From contig CAKSBF010000001.1 in NCBI GenBank assembly GCA_934438075.1, positions 310,001 to 374,000 on the forward strand: a DNA stretch of 64,000 nt, read 5' to 3'. This DNA comes from an uncultured Clostridia bacterium (GTDB lineage Bacteria; Bacillota; Clostridia; UBA1381; UBA9506). The notes beneath the pieces are model-generated. The model worked only from the letters and a program-made list of their open reading frames with translations, ran no database searches and was not told where the DNA came from. Made by a program: the position numbers and the translations under genes. Shown piece after piece: positions 32,140 through 40,021 of this stretch (its first letter is position 1; each line of letters begins with the position of its first letter).

Positions 32140-33843
32140 TCAGTTTGCAGACCGCATATCTTTCAAAACAATTTGCACCTGACGGATTCCCCGATATACA
32201 TTAATATCTATATGATATAGGATATCAATCCTGTCGTGCGGGTTTAATTCTGACAGACAATAGCCCATGTTAAAACCCACCGCGTCCACATAATGCTCCC
32301 CGTCCGATAAAGTAAGCTTTACATGTTTACCGTCACACAAGGATTTTATATGCACAACACACAGGTTTGCAGCATAAAACACCGGGCTGGTATTGCCCAT
32401 TCCATGAGGCTCTAACACCGACAATTTTTCCGCCGTATTCATATTGACATATCGAATCGGCAGTTCCGTATCCGCATAAATGACGGGAACAAAATCTTCT
32501 TCCGTTAATACGCTTTTAGCATATTCATTGATTTTTCTGCGAAACTCTGAAATTTTGTCCGTCTCCACACTCAAACCGGCAGCCAGCTCATGGCCGCCGA
32601 ATTTAAACAATTCTTCCGAACAATGCTCTAATGCTTTAAACAGATTAAACGTTTTAATGCTGCGGCCGGAGCCTTTCCCCATCCCATTACTCGTGCTGAT
32701 TAAAATGCACGGTTTATGGAAATGCTCTGATATTTTAGAGGCAACAATCCCAATAATCCCATGATGCCAGCCTTCATGATCTAAAATTAAGACATAATCC
32801 TCCTGCAATTGTTTGTCGTTTTCCAAGAGTCTGTAGGCATCCTCCAGTATTTTTATCTCCGTTGCCTGCCGAAGCTTATTTTCTTTGTCCAAACTCTGTG
32901 CATAACGTCTCGCTGTCTTTTCATCGTTTGCCAGAAGCATTTCTACCGCACACTTCGGGTCGCCCATACGCCCTGCCGCATTAATTCTCGGAGCCAGCAC
33001 AAATCCGACTGTTCCCGCCGTAATATGCGATGCATCCAAATCCGCCTGTTCTATCAACGCCTGCAACCCACGGTTTACCATATATTTCATCATGGCAATA
33101 CCTTTTTGCACGATTATGCGGTTTTCACCCAAAAGAGGCATAACGTCTGCAATCGTGCCTATTGCAACCATGCCGAGATACTCTTCGAAAAGCTCCTTCA
33201 TGTGATATTTCGTACGAATTGTCAATGCTTGTAAAAGCTTAAATACCACTCCGACTCCCGCCAGCTTTTTAAAAGGGTATGGACAGTCCGGTTGTTTCGG
33301 ATTTAAAATACACAAAGCATCGGGCAATTGTTCCTTACACTCATGATGGTCTGTTACGATAACCTCCATTCCCATCTGCTTCGCATATTCTATTTCGCTT
33401 ACTGCCGTTATTCCGCAGTCAACCGTAATGAGCAGAGTCGTACCGTTCTTGGCAATTTGCCCCAGAGCGCCATTATTAATACCATATCCCTCCTGCAGAC
33501 GATCCGGGATATAATAATCCACCTGTGCCTTGTGTTCCGTCAAAAAGCGAACCAAAGCCGCCGTTGATGTAATGCCGTCCACATCATAATCACCGTATAC
33601 GGTGATATGTTCATGATTTTCTATCGCAAGCAGGATGCGCTCCGTTGCCTTTTCCATCCCTTTCATTAAAAAAGGATCCTTCAGCTGCTCGGTATTCGGA
33701 GCAATATATTCCGCCACATCATCAATGCCTCGGTTTAACAGAATAGTGGCTATAACAGGGGGAAGTCCATATTGTTCGCTGATACGCAAAACATCCTCCC
33801 GCTTCTGTGTTTTGCTCAGCAATATCCATTTCTTTTTTTGCAT
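32140..33843 (-). CDS. recJ: Single-stranded-DNA-specific exonuclease RecJ
   Basis: 5'-3' exonuclease of recombination and repair, 567 residues. DHH-family motifs are VYGDYDVDGITSTAAL (about 80-95), ITVDCGITA, and IVTDHHECK (about 157-165). The DHHA1 domain has SGRSIKTFNLFKAL and FGGHELAAGLSV. Its size is normal for Firmicutes RecJ without a long C-terminal extension. It is first in the series recJ, rel, MBL hydrolase, hemZ-like, nrdR, ung, exonuclease on the minus strand, with gaps under 45 nt. Confidence 0.95.
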   Translation of the reverse strand: MQKKKWILLSKTQKREDVLRISEQYGLPPVIATILLNRGIDDVAEYIAPNTEQLKDPFLMKGMEKATERILLAIENHEHITVYGDYDVDGITSTAALVRFLTEHKAQVDYYIPDRLQEGYGINNGALGQIAKNGTTLLITVDCGITAVSEIEYAKQMGMEVIVTDHHECKEQLPDALCILNPKQPDCPYPFKKLAGVGVVFKLLQALTIRTKYHMKELFEEYLGMVAIGTIADVMPLLGENRIIVQKGIAMMKYMVNRGLQALIEQADLDASHITAGTVGFVLAPRINAAGRMGDPKCAVEMLLANDEKTARRYAQSLDKENKLRQATEIKILEDAYRLLENDKQLQEDYVLILDHEGWHHGIIGIVASKISEHFHKPCILISTSNGMGKGSGRSIKTFNLFKALEHCSEELFKFGGHELAAGLSVETDKISEFRRKINEYAKSVLTEEDFVPVIYADTELPIRYVNMNTAEKLSVLEPHGMGNTSPVFYAANLCVVHIKSLCDGKHVKLTLSDGEHYVDAVGFNMGYCLSELNPHDRIDILYHIDINVYRGIRQVQIVLKDMRSAN

Positions 33844-33893
33844 ATTAAACCTCTGAAGCTACATATAGTGCAATTTTATCTTATTTTATACTA

Positions 33894-33922
33894 ATTATAC
33901 TACTTTTGCCCACAATATGCAA
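33894..33922 (-). promoter_or_regulatory. Promoter of the recJ-rel series
   Basis: Minus strand TTGCAT (33917-33922), 17-bp spacer, TATAAT (33894-33899). The leader to the recJ start is about 45 nt. Confidence 0.7.
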
Positions 33923-33956
33923 TATTTTTTCACATATCTGTCAGATTTCCTTATAT

Positions 33957-33999
33957 GAAAAAGCTGATGTATCTGCACACGCAAACACCATCAGCTTTT
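33957..33999 (-). terminator. Terminator after the M23 gene
   Basis: Stem AAAAGCTGATG / CATCAGCTTTT with a 19-nt loop, T5 on the minus strand. It separates the M23 peptidase gene from the recJ promoter. Confidence 0.85.
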
Positions 34000-34013
34000 C
34001 AAACATTATAAAA

Positions 34014-35507
34014 TTAATTCAAATAATTCGTCGGGTTTTGCGCTTCACCGTCTTTGCGCACTTCAAAATGCAAATGCGGACCCGTGCTGCGCCCCGTGCT
34101 GCCAACCTTGGCAATCAAATCACCTTTGGCAACTACATCGCCGGCATTAACCAACAGTTCACTGCAATGACCATAATAAGTAACATATCCGTTGCCGTGG
34201 TCTATCTGTACCAAATATCCATAACCGCCATCATTATATTGCGAATAAACAACCGTTCCGTTATCCGAAGCGTATACCGGCGTTCCTGTTGACGCGCCAA
34301 TATCTATTCCCTTATGACTGCGTCCCCAGCGTGCCCCATAGCTTGATGTAAGCGTTCCGCTCACAGGCTGTGCAAACTCTCCCGTACCTACAGGGGAAGG
34401 ACGTTCTTTCGTGCCGGCCAGTTCAATTTGTTTCACCGGCTGCCGTAGTATTTCTTCTTTTATAATTTTCTTTTCCACGACCTCGCCGTTTATTTTTTCT
34501 AAATAATATTTTGCGTATTTCGCGCCTGCAACGCCCTCCTGCAAAACAGAAACATCTCCCTCATAACGGGAAGCATCCGGCTGCTGCTCCGTTTCAAAAG
34601 GAATTTCTTCCTCTCCCTCACATTCAACAACAGAGCGGATTTTAATCTCCGGTGCATTTTCGCCGGTTAAGCAAGCAAAAGCATCCTCTTCTGTTTTTAA
34701 AATCTGAAGCGGAACAAACTTTTTTTCCACCTCTACTTTAGAAGAAAACGTCACCGTTGCATTTTCTTCAGCGTATTGCTGTTTCAGACTGTCAAGCACC
34801 GAAAGTGCCTCTTTCTGTGTAGGCAAAGCAACAACCGTACTTTTATCTACAGAAACAGCCCATGCGGGAACCATTTCATCGGAAGTCGATTTCAGTTTTT
34901 CCTTGACAACATCTACTTTTGTATATTCGCCTTTTCCGATTAATACACGGTTAACAGACAGCTCGCCCGATGGTTCAAACTCAATATCCGCCGTATTATA
35001 AACCTCTTCCTTTACATCGGACAATATCTCGTAATAGGCCTTTTCGCTAGGCAAGTCACCGATTTCTTTGTCTCCCAGTTTAACGTGAAATGCAACGCTG
35101 CAAGTAGCCAGAACAGCAGTCATACATCCACCTACTAAAAGAATGCAGGCCGTTCCCGAAGCAACCAGACGTTTTGCACGATCCGCCGCTACTTCAACAA
35201 AAATCTTGCCCAGTTTTCTTCGCAAAATACTTGCCTTCTCCTTTGTCATATGAAAAATTTTCTGCAGCAGTTCTCTTGTCTCAGCAGAAAGCATTTCCGT
35301 CTTTCCTAAAGAAAAACCATGCTTGGTTTCTTCTTTATTTACGGTGCTTTCCTTAATCCATTCGGATATCACAGGCTCTTCTATTTCATAACTATTTTCT
35401 TTTTTTTGTTCAGGTTCAGTACATGTTTGAACTTTCCGCGGCGTATAGTACTGCGAAGGCGCTTGCTTAATTTTTGTAACCTTCACCTCAGTTTTCTCCA
35501 CGCTCAC
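34014..35507 (-). CDS. Cell-wall M23 endopeptidase with G5 domain
   Basis: Membrane-anchored peptidoglycan hydrolase of 497 residues. Cytoplasmic charged segment (about 1-110), one membrane helix (about 117-140, ACILLVGGCMTAVLATC), extracytoplasmic region, G5 domain (about 315-365), then an M23 domain (about 375-497). Zinc ligands are intact: HKGIDIG, HGNGYVTYYGH and HLHFEV. The GTG at 35507 is preferred over upstream ATGs because AAGGAG lies 7 nt before it. It probably cuts stem-peptide cross-links. WalR-like boxes lie upstream, supporting a role in wall turnover. Confidence 0.87.
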   Translation of the reverse strand: MSVEKTEVKVTKIKQAPSQYYTPRKVQTCTEPEQKKENSYEIEEPVISEWIKESTVNKEETKHGFSLGKTEMLSAETRELLQKIFHMTKEKASILRRKLGKIFVEVAADRAKRLVASGTACILLVGGCMTAVLATCSVAFHVKLGDKEIGDLPSEKAYYEILSDVKEEVYNTADIEFEPSGELSVNRVLIGKGEYTKVDVVKEKLKSTSDEMVPAWAVSVDKSTVVALPTQKEALSVLDSLKQQYAEENATVTFSSKVEVEKKFVPLQILKTEEDAFACLTGENAPEIKIRSVVECEGEEEIPFETEQQPDASRYEGDVSVLQEGVAGAKYAKYYLEKINGEVVEKKIIKEEILRQPVKQIELAGTKERPSPVGTGEFAQPVSGTLTSSYGARWGRSHKGIDIGASTGTPVYASDNGTVVYSQYNDGGYGYLVQIDHGNGYVTYYGHCSELLVNAGDVVAKGDLIAKVGSTGRSTGPHLHFEVRKDGEAQNPTNYLN

Positions 35508-35554
35508 CAAATCACTCCTTTTTTGATTAAATGTATTCATAGTGTATGTAAATT

Positions 35555-35646
35555 GCAACAAAATTATTACAAAGTTATTACAACGTTCCCTATTCTACAT
35601 CAAAGCGGATGATTTTACAAGCCATATTTTGTAAATAATTTGTAAA
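35555..35646. promoter_or_regulatory. WalR-like boxes upstream of the M23 gene
   Basis: The minus strand reads TGTAAT-N5-TGTAAT-N5-TGTTGC (35582 down to 35555), three hexamers at exact 11-bp spacing. A plus-strand copy TGTAAA-N5-TGTAAA lies at 35630-35646. Both match the WalR (YycF) consensus TGTWAH-N5-TGTWAH, the response regulator of cell-wall metabolism in Firmicutes. No walRK genes are in the window. Confidence 0.55.
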
Positions 35647-35661
35647 CGATCTGATTTCATT

Positions 35662-36576
35662 TTATAATTCGTCACATCTCCCGAAAAGCAGCATCATATC
35701 GACATTTTTCTCCCATATCTCATCAAACTGAGAAAGCGGCAGCGGATTGACGCCATGCCCAACCTCTACGGTAAATGCCGGCAGATAAAGTTCATTAATG
35801 ACCCAATCTTTATAACCGGAACAGCTTGCTATCCCTTGTGTCCGATCTAATTCATACCCGGATAACTGACTCATTTCTTCCGCAATCCGCAAGGCGTGCT
35901 TCGTTGCTTTTCCCTCAAAATCAGCATATATCACTTCTCCCTGTGAATGGTAAGCTACGCATACGGACGGTAGATATTCTCTTGTCAGCTGCACCAAAGC
36001 TGCCGATTCCGGCTCACTTTCCGGGTGAATACCGCAATAACGTGTCGGTGCCGGCCCGGCGATTCCCATACGCATTGCAAAAGCGCGTCCCCGCTCAAAC
36101 GCTGCATCATAATTATGATTTAAATCTACCCCATGTATATTCGCCTGCCACTTTCCCTTAAAATCGCCTGAACCGCCGTTTGCCCGAATTAAATTTTTCC
36201 GAACAGCATCCGGCAGCGCTCCTCCAAGTCCATGCAGAGACAGCTCCGCTCCGTCCGGATTTAACATGGGCACAATCGCATAACGTGACCTTCGATACAG
36301 ACTGATAATATCTTTCTCTTCTTTTTGATACTCCCTGCACAGCCACTCAGCAAAACGCATGAGCAGCAGCGAAGTAATCCACTCATTCCCATGATGTGTA
36401 CCGCATAAAAGCACACGAGTCTCGCCCTCGCCCCACCAAAGAACAGGAAGTTCTCTGCCTAAAACCGATTTTCCCATCGCGCTGCAACGCAAAAACGGAA
36501 ATTCTGCTAACAATTTTTTCTTGTCCTCCTGCATCTGCCCGTAATCATATTCTCTGATTTTTGTAATATATTCCAA
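35662..36576 (-). CDS. M14 family zinc carboxypeptidase, likely gamma-D-glutamyl-DAP peptidase
   Basis: 304 residues. The zinc motif CGTHHGNEW (His and Glu of HxxE, about 58-66) and third ligand His in VAYHSQGEVIY (about 205) are present. The catalytic Glu is expected in FTVEVGHG (about 270). Arg in LNHNYD context fits the family. No signal peptide is seen. M14 members of this size in Firmicutes cleave muropeptides at D-Glu-DAP, useful in wall recycling or germination. The start is TTG (36576) with GGGGTG as ribosome site, which lies inside a hairpin stem. Confidence 0.83.
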   Translation of the reverse strand: MEYITKIREYDYGQMQEDKKKLLAEFPFLRCSAMGKSVLGRELPVLWWGEGETRVLLCGTHHGNEWITSLLLMRFAEWLCREYQKEEKDIISLYRRSRYAIVPMLNPDGAELSLHGLGGALPDAVRKNLIRANGGSGDFKGKWQANIHGVDLNHNYDAAFERGRAFAMRMGIAGPAPTRYCGIHPESEPESAALVQLTREYLPSVCVAYHSQGEVIYADFEGKATKHALRIAEEMSQLSGYELDRTQGIASCSGYKDWVINELYLPAFTVEVGHGVNPLPLSQFDEIWEKNVDMMLLFGRCDEL

Positions 36577-36627
36577 AGAAAAACACCCCGATTCCTGATT
36601 ATCTTATTATCAGTATATCGGGATGTT
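36576..36627 (-). terminator. Hairpin: rubredoxin terminator covering the M14 ribosome site
   Basis: Stem AACATCCCGAT / ATCGGGGTGTT with one mismatch (36582-36627), followed on the minus strand by T5-C-T3. It should terminate rubredoxin transcription. Its 3' arm also contains GGGGTG, the only ribosome site for the M14 gene, so readthrough RNA would hide it. The plus strand also has a T6 after the stem. Confidence 0.7.
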
Positions 36628-36657
36628 TTTTGTTTTAGAAGTTGTACTACGAAACCT

Positions 36658-36819
36658 TTACTCAGTCTTTGCAAACATATCCGTTCCTAAACCGCACATA
36701 GGACAAACCCAATCAGAAGGTAAATCTTCAAACTTTGTCCCCGGCGCAATCCCGTTAGCAGGATCTCCCACTTCCGGGTCATAAATATAACCACATGCCG
36801 TACATTCATATCTCTCCAT
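36658..36819 (-). CDS. Rubredoxin
   Basis: Small iron electron carrier, 53 residues, in the cytoplasm. The two CxxCG loops that hold the single iron are intact: CTACGYIYDPEVGD and CPMCGLG. GTKFEDLPSDWVCP is standard. The frame opens at 36840, but the ATG at 36819 gives the standard rubredoxin start (MERYECTACGY) with AAGGTG upstream. It has its own promoter. In anaerobes rubredoxin commonly passes electrons to oxygen- or peroxide-reducing enzymes; partners are not in the window. Confidence 0.95.
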   Translation of the reverse strand: MERYECTACGYIYDPEVGDPANGIAPGTKFEDLPSDWVCPMCGLGTDMFAKTE

Positions 36820-36879
36820 GTCAGTCACCTTTCCTTTCAAGATTTTGTTTCATGATTAATTTTACCCTATCTATGGAAT

Positions 36880-36908
36880 AGTATATCCTATTTTTATCTT
36901 TTTTTCAA
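36880..36908 (-). promoter_or_regulatory. Rubredoxin promoter
   Basis: Minus strand TTGAAA (36903-36908), 17-bp spacer, TATACT (36880-36885). Confidence 0.65.
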
Positions 36909-36948
36909 GCCACCTGTCAAAATTTAAATCCAAAATTAAGACAATTAT

Positions 36949-36977
36949 GTATAATTTTCCAAATATTGTTCATTCTA
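36949..36977 (+). promoter_or_regulatory. Forespore (SigG/SigF-type) promoter of the SpoIIQ-like gene
   Basis: GTATA (36949-36953), 17-bp spacer, CATTCTA (36971-36977). This matches the SigG pattern GHATR-N17/18-CATNNTA exactly and partly overlaps SigF recognition. No consensus SigA promoter is seen in this gap. Placement 34 nt before the start codon is right. Confidence 0.6.
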
Positions 36978-37010
36978 TAAAGGAAACATGTTACAGAAAG
37001 GATGATTTTC

Positions 37011-37838
37011 ATGACAAAGAAAAAAGAAAACAACAGCTCTGTACCAAAAACGGAATTGGAGATAAAACAGACGAAAACACAACAAAAAAAATTTCATTTT
37101 AGCAGGCTGTACATAGTAACAGCCATCAGCACCGCCGCCGTTTGTCTGACCATTGTTTTGATATCGGCACAAGTCTCCCGTTCTGTCACTCACTGGGGCG
37201 AAAAAAATCCCATTGTACTGCCTTCCCCTATACCGGTCGATTCCTTATTAAAAGGACTGGAAAAAGAAAATGCGCTGCCTGTGCCCGAAAGATCCTCCGC
37301 TCCTGTCGCAACCATTGCACCGCAAATTCCGACAGAACGGCCGTCTGCGGAACCGATTGAAGAAAAATCAACAAAGCCGGCAGCCGAAACCTCCGATGTT
37401 GCTGCCGCCGGTTTATTTAAAAAAAGCGAACCTTTTCACATTTCACTGCCGCTATCCGGCGAAGTACTCAACCCATTTTCCGAAAACCGTCTGCAAAAAT
37501 CCAAAACGCTTGGCGACTGGCGCACACATAACGGTGTAGATTTAAAAGCTGATATCGGAACACCGGTCAACGCTGCGGCAGACGGCACAGTTGTACGTGC
37601 AGAATATGACACTATGACCGGCTATACCATCGTTCTCGGACATGACAGCAAATATCAGACATTATATGCAAATCTTGCATCGGTTGAAATGGTGGAAAAA
37701 GGGCAATCCATCCGCGCCGGCGAATGTCTCGGCGCCGTTGGGGACAGCGCTGTATTTGAAAAATTGGAAAATTCTCATCTGCACTTTGAATTAACAGAAA
37801 ATGGCAGTTATCAAAACCCGATGAACTATGTTCAGTAG
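37011..37838 (+). CDS. SpoIIQ-like M23 family peptidase
   Basis: Forespore membrane protein that in sporulating Firmicutes pairs with SpoIIIAH across the two membranes around the forespore. 275 residues: short basic cytoplasmic tail, one membrane helix (about 31-54), a Pro/Ser/Glu-rich linker, and a C-terminal M23 domain. The segment LPLSGEVLNPFSENRLQKS ... TLGDWRTHNGVDL is typical of SpoIIQ. Zinc residues HNGVD and HLHFE are intact, unlike the degenerate B. subtilis protein, so it may be catalytically active as in Clostridioides. ATG 37011 is chosen over 37002 because AGAAAGG sits right before the latter. A SigG/SigF-type promoter precedes it. Confidence 0.8.
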   Translation: MTKKKENNSSVPKTELEIKQTKTQQKKFHFSRLYIVTAISTAAVCLTIVLISAQVSRSVTHWGEKNPIVLPSPIPVDSLLKGLEKENALPVPERSSAPVATIAPQIPTERPSAEPIEEKSTKPAAETSDVAAAGLFKKSEPFHISLPLSGEVLNPFSENRLQKSKTLGDWRTHNGVDLKADIGTPVNAAADGTVVRAEYDTMTGYTIVLGHDSKYQTLYANLASVEMVEKGQSIRAGECLGAVGDSAVFEKLENSHLHFELTENGSYQNPMNYVQ

Positions 37839-37898
37839 ACAATAGCATCCTTCATTCTGCCGTTTTTACAAAAAAATACCATCATTCCAAGAAAAAAG

Positions 37899-37927
37899 TT
37901 GACTTCTCGCTCTTTGTCTGGTATAAT
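37899..37927 (+). promoter_or_regulatory. tRNA-Glu promoter
   Basis: TTGACT (37899-37904), 17-bp spacer, TATAAT (37922-37927). A hairpin ATCCACAGAAAG / CTTTCTGCGGAT (37928-37966) fills the precursor leader before the tRNA. Confidence 0.85.
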
Positions 37928-37991
37928 ATCCACAGAAAGTCTTGCTCTGCAAATCTTTCTGCGGATATTATATACAGCTATAATAAAATAC

Positions 37992-38067
37992 GGCCCATTG
38001 GTCAAGCGGTCTAAGACACCGCCCTTTCACGGCGGTAACAGGGGTTCGATTCCCCTATGGGTCACCA
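37992..38067 (+). tRNA. tRNA-Glu (UUC)
   Basis: 76-nt cloverleaf with encoded CCA. The acceptor stem GGCCCAT / ATGGGTC has one G-U pair; the anticodon arm CCGCC-CTTTCAC-GGCGG carries TTC; the T arm is AGGGG-TTCGATT-CCCCT. It stands alone with its own promoter and terminator. Confidence 0.98.
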
Positions 38068-38069
38068 CA

Positions 38070-38101
38070 ATGCGGCAAGCCTAAAAGCTTGCCGCATTTT
38101 T
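38070..38101 (+). terminator. tRNA-Glu terminator
   Basis: Perfect stem ATGCGGCAAGC / GCTTGCCGCAT with a 6-nt loop followed by T4-5, starting 2 nt after the CCA. Confidence 0.93.
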
Positions 38102-38241
38102 ATACCAAAAACACAACTGCGTCTGCAGCGTAAATATTTTTACGGTTCGATTTTCCTACATCGGGACAAGTTTTGCTTGTTCCGATTTTTTGTCACAAAC
38201 ATAATGTCTCTTTTTAATCGCAGAACACCCCTCTGAATCCG

Positions 38242-38296
38242 TAACATACAATTAACATACTCTGCCTTTTAGATGTAACATACCATGCGTTATAAT
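38242..38296 (+). promoter_or_regulatory. PhoP-like boxes and -10 of the pst operon
   Basis: TAACATA occurs at 38242, 38253 and 38276, that is 11 bp and then 23 bp apart, ending 8 bp before a TATAAT (38291-38296). The 11-bp spacing and TTAACA-like word agree with PhoP boxes of Firmicutes, and there is no good -35, as expected for an activated promoter. The matching two-component pair is encoded at the end of this operon. Confidence 0.7.
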
Positions 38297-38331
38297 GCAA
38301 GTGTAAAATTTAAAGGAGAGTGAAATTTATT

Positions 38332-39144
38332 ATGAAAAAGTTAATAGCAACAATTACCACAGCAATTCTGACGGCTTGCATGTTTGCAGGTTGCACCGGC
38401 GGAAACGGGACACAAAGTTCGGTATCAACCGACGGTTCCACCTCTATGGAAAAGGTAATCGGTTACTTAAGCGAAGCCTACATGGAGGACAATAAAAATG
38501 TTAAGGTTACCTATAACCCCACCGGCTCCGGCTCCGGAATACAGGCCGTATCAGAAGGCAGATGCGATATTGGTCTTTCCAGCCGTAACTTAAAAGATGA
38601 CGAAAAGAAAAATTTAAATGAAACCATAGTTGCCATTGACGGAATCGCAATCATTGTAAATCCCGCAAACAGCGTGGAAGATTTGACCGTTGAGCAAATT
38701 GCTAAAATTTATACCGGTGAGATCAGCAATTGGAAGGATGTAGGCGGCGCGGACGCCCCCATTGTCTTAATCGGCCGGGAAGCTGCCTCCGGCACACGCG
38801 ATGGCTTTGAATCCATTACAAAAACCAAGGAAAAATGCAAATATACACAGGAACTTACCTCAACGGGCGATGTCATCCAAAGCGTTGCAGGCAATCCTAA
38901 CGCAATCGGCTACGCATCACTTGCCGCTGTAAAAGATACTATTAAAGTTTTAAAAGTGGAAAATGTAGCACCCTCCAAAGCAACCATTCAGGATGGCAGC
39001 TACAAAATTCAAAGAAATTTTGTCCTGGTCACTAAAAAAGATGCCGAGCTTTCCAAAGAAGCACAAAAATTCTTTGACTTTGCAACAAGCAAAAACGCAG
39101 ACAGCTTAATTGAAAAAGCAGGAGCGATTCCTGTCGTAAGATAA
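38332..39144 (+). CDS. pstS: Phosphate-binding lipoprotein PstS
   Basis: High-affinity phosphate receptor of the Pst ABC importer, 270 residues, anchored outside the membrane by a lipobox (FAGCTGG near residue 20). Phosphate-binding motifs are STDGSTSMEKV (residues about 30-40), SSRNLKDDE, and GREAASGTRDGFE (about 145). The frame begins with GTG at 38320, but that codon abuts AAAGGAGA; the ATG at 38332 gives a normal lipoprotein signal (MKKLIATITTAILTACMFAG). It is first of seven genes for phosphate uptake and control. Confidence 0.96.
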   Translation: MKKLIATITTAILTACMFAGCTGGNGTQSSVSTDGSTSMEKVIGYLSEAYMEDNKNVKVTYNPTGSGSGIQAVSEGRCDIGLSSRNLKDDEKKNLNETIVAIDGIAIIVNPANSVEDLTVEQIAKIYTGEISNWKDVGGADAPIVLIGREAASGTRDGFESITKTKEKCKYTQELTSTGDVIQSVAGNPNAIGYASLAAVKDTIKVLKVENVAPSKATIQDGSYKIQRNFVLVTKKDAELSKEAQKFFDFATSKNADSLIEKAGAIPVVR

Positions 39145-39156
39145 AGGACAATAGCT

Positions 39157-40017
39157 ATGAGAACTGCAAAAGCATTTGAAAAAACGATGAATCTCATTTT
39201 TACCGCATGCGGCTTCATTACCCTCATATTTGTCATTCTAATTACGGTTTTCCTGCTGGCATCGGGCGTTCCCGCTATCGGGAAAATCGGCATTGTAAAA
39301 TTCCTCTGCGGCACGGTCTGGAGTCCCACCGCAAGCTCACCGCTGTACGGAATACTGCCATTTATTCTGACATCGGTATACGGAACATTGGGCGCGGTTA
39401 TACTTGGGGTTCCTCTGGGTATTTTATGTGCCGTACACATCGCCAAGATGGTGCCGGGTAAATGCAGCCAAGCTATCACTGCAGCAGTAGAGCTTTTATC
39501 CGGTATTCCATCTGTGGTATACGGTCTGGTAGGAATGATTATTGTTGTACCGCTGATACGGGATACTTTTGGTTTGGCAGACGGAGCAAATCTCCTTTCT
39601 GCCATCCTCGTCCTGTCCATTATGATATTACCCTCCGTCATCAGTGTGTCAAAAACTGCGATCGAAGCGGTGCCAAAGGAGTATGAAGAGGGTTCGCTTG
39701 CCTTGGGTGCAACCAAAACCGAAACCGTTTTCAAAGTGGTGGTGCCGGCGGCAAAAAGCGGCGTTTTGACCTCTGTTGTCCTAGGTATGGGCAGAGCAAT
39801 CGGCGAAGCGATGGCCGTTATGATGGTTTCAGGTAATGTGGCAAACATGCCGGGAATCTTTAAAAGTGTGCGTTTTTTAACCACCGCGGTTGCCTCCGAA
39901 ATGTCCTATTCTTCCGGCTTACAGCGTGAAGCATTGTTTTCCATCGCATTAGTGCTGTTTGTATTTATTTTAATAATTAATCTGGCTCTGAATGCGGTAA
40001 AAAAGAAAAAAGGGTGA
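39157..40017 (+). CDS. pstC: Phosphate ABC transporter permease PstC
   Basis: Membrane permease subunit of the phosphate importer, 286 residues, with about six membrane helices. The coupling segment for the ATPase is EAVPKEYEEGSLALGATKTETVFKVVVPAAKSGV (from about 170). ELLSGIPSVVYGLVGM is highly conserved in PstC. It starts 12 nt after pstS. Confidence 0.95.
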   Translation: MRTAKAFEKTMNLIFTACGFITLIFVILITVFLLASGVPAIGKIGIVKFLCGTVWSPTASSPLYGILPFILTSVYGTLGAVILGVPLGILCAVHIAKMVPGKCSQAITAAVELLSGIPSVVYGLVGMIIVVPLIRDTFGLADGANLLSAILVLSIMILPSVISVSKTAIEAVPKEYEEGSLALGATKTETVFKVVVPAAKSGVLTSVVLGMGRAIGEAMAVMMVSGNVANMPGIFKSVRFLTTAVASEMSYSSGLQREALFSIALVLFVFILIINLALNAVKKKKG

Positions 40018-40021
40018 GAGC

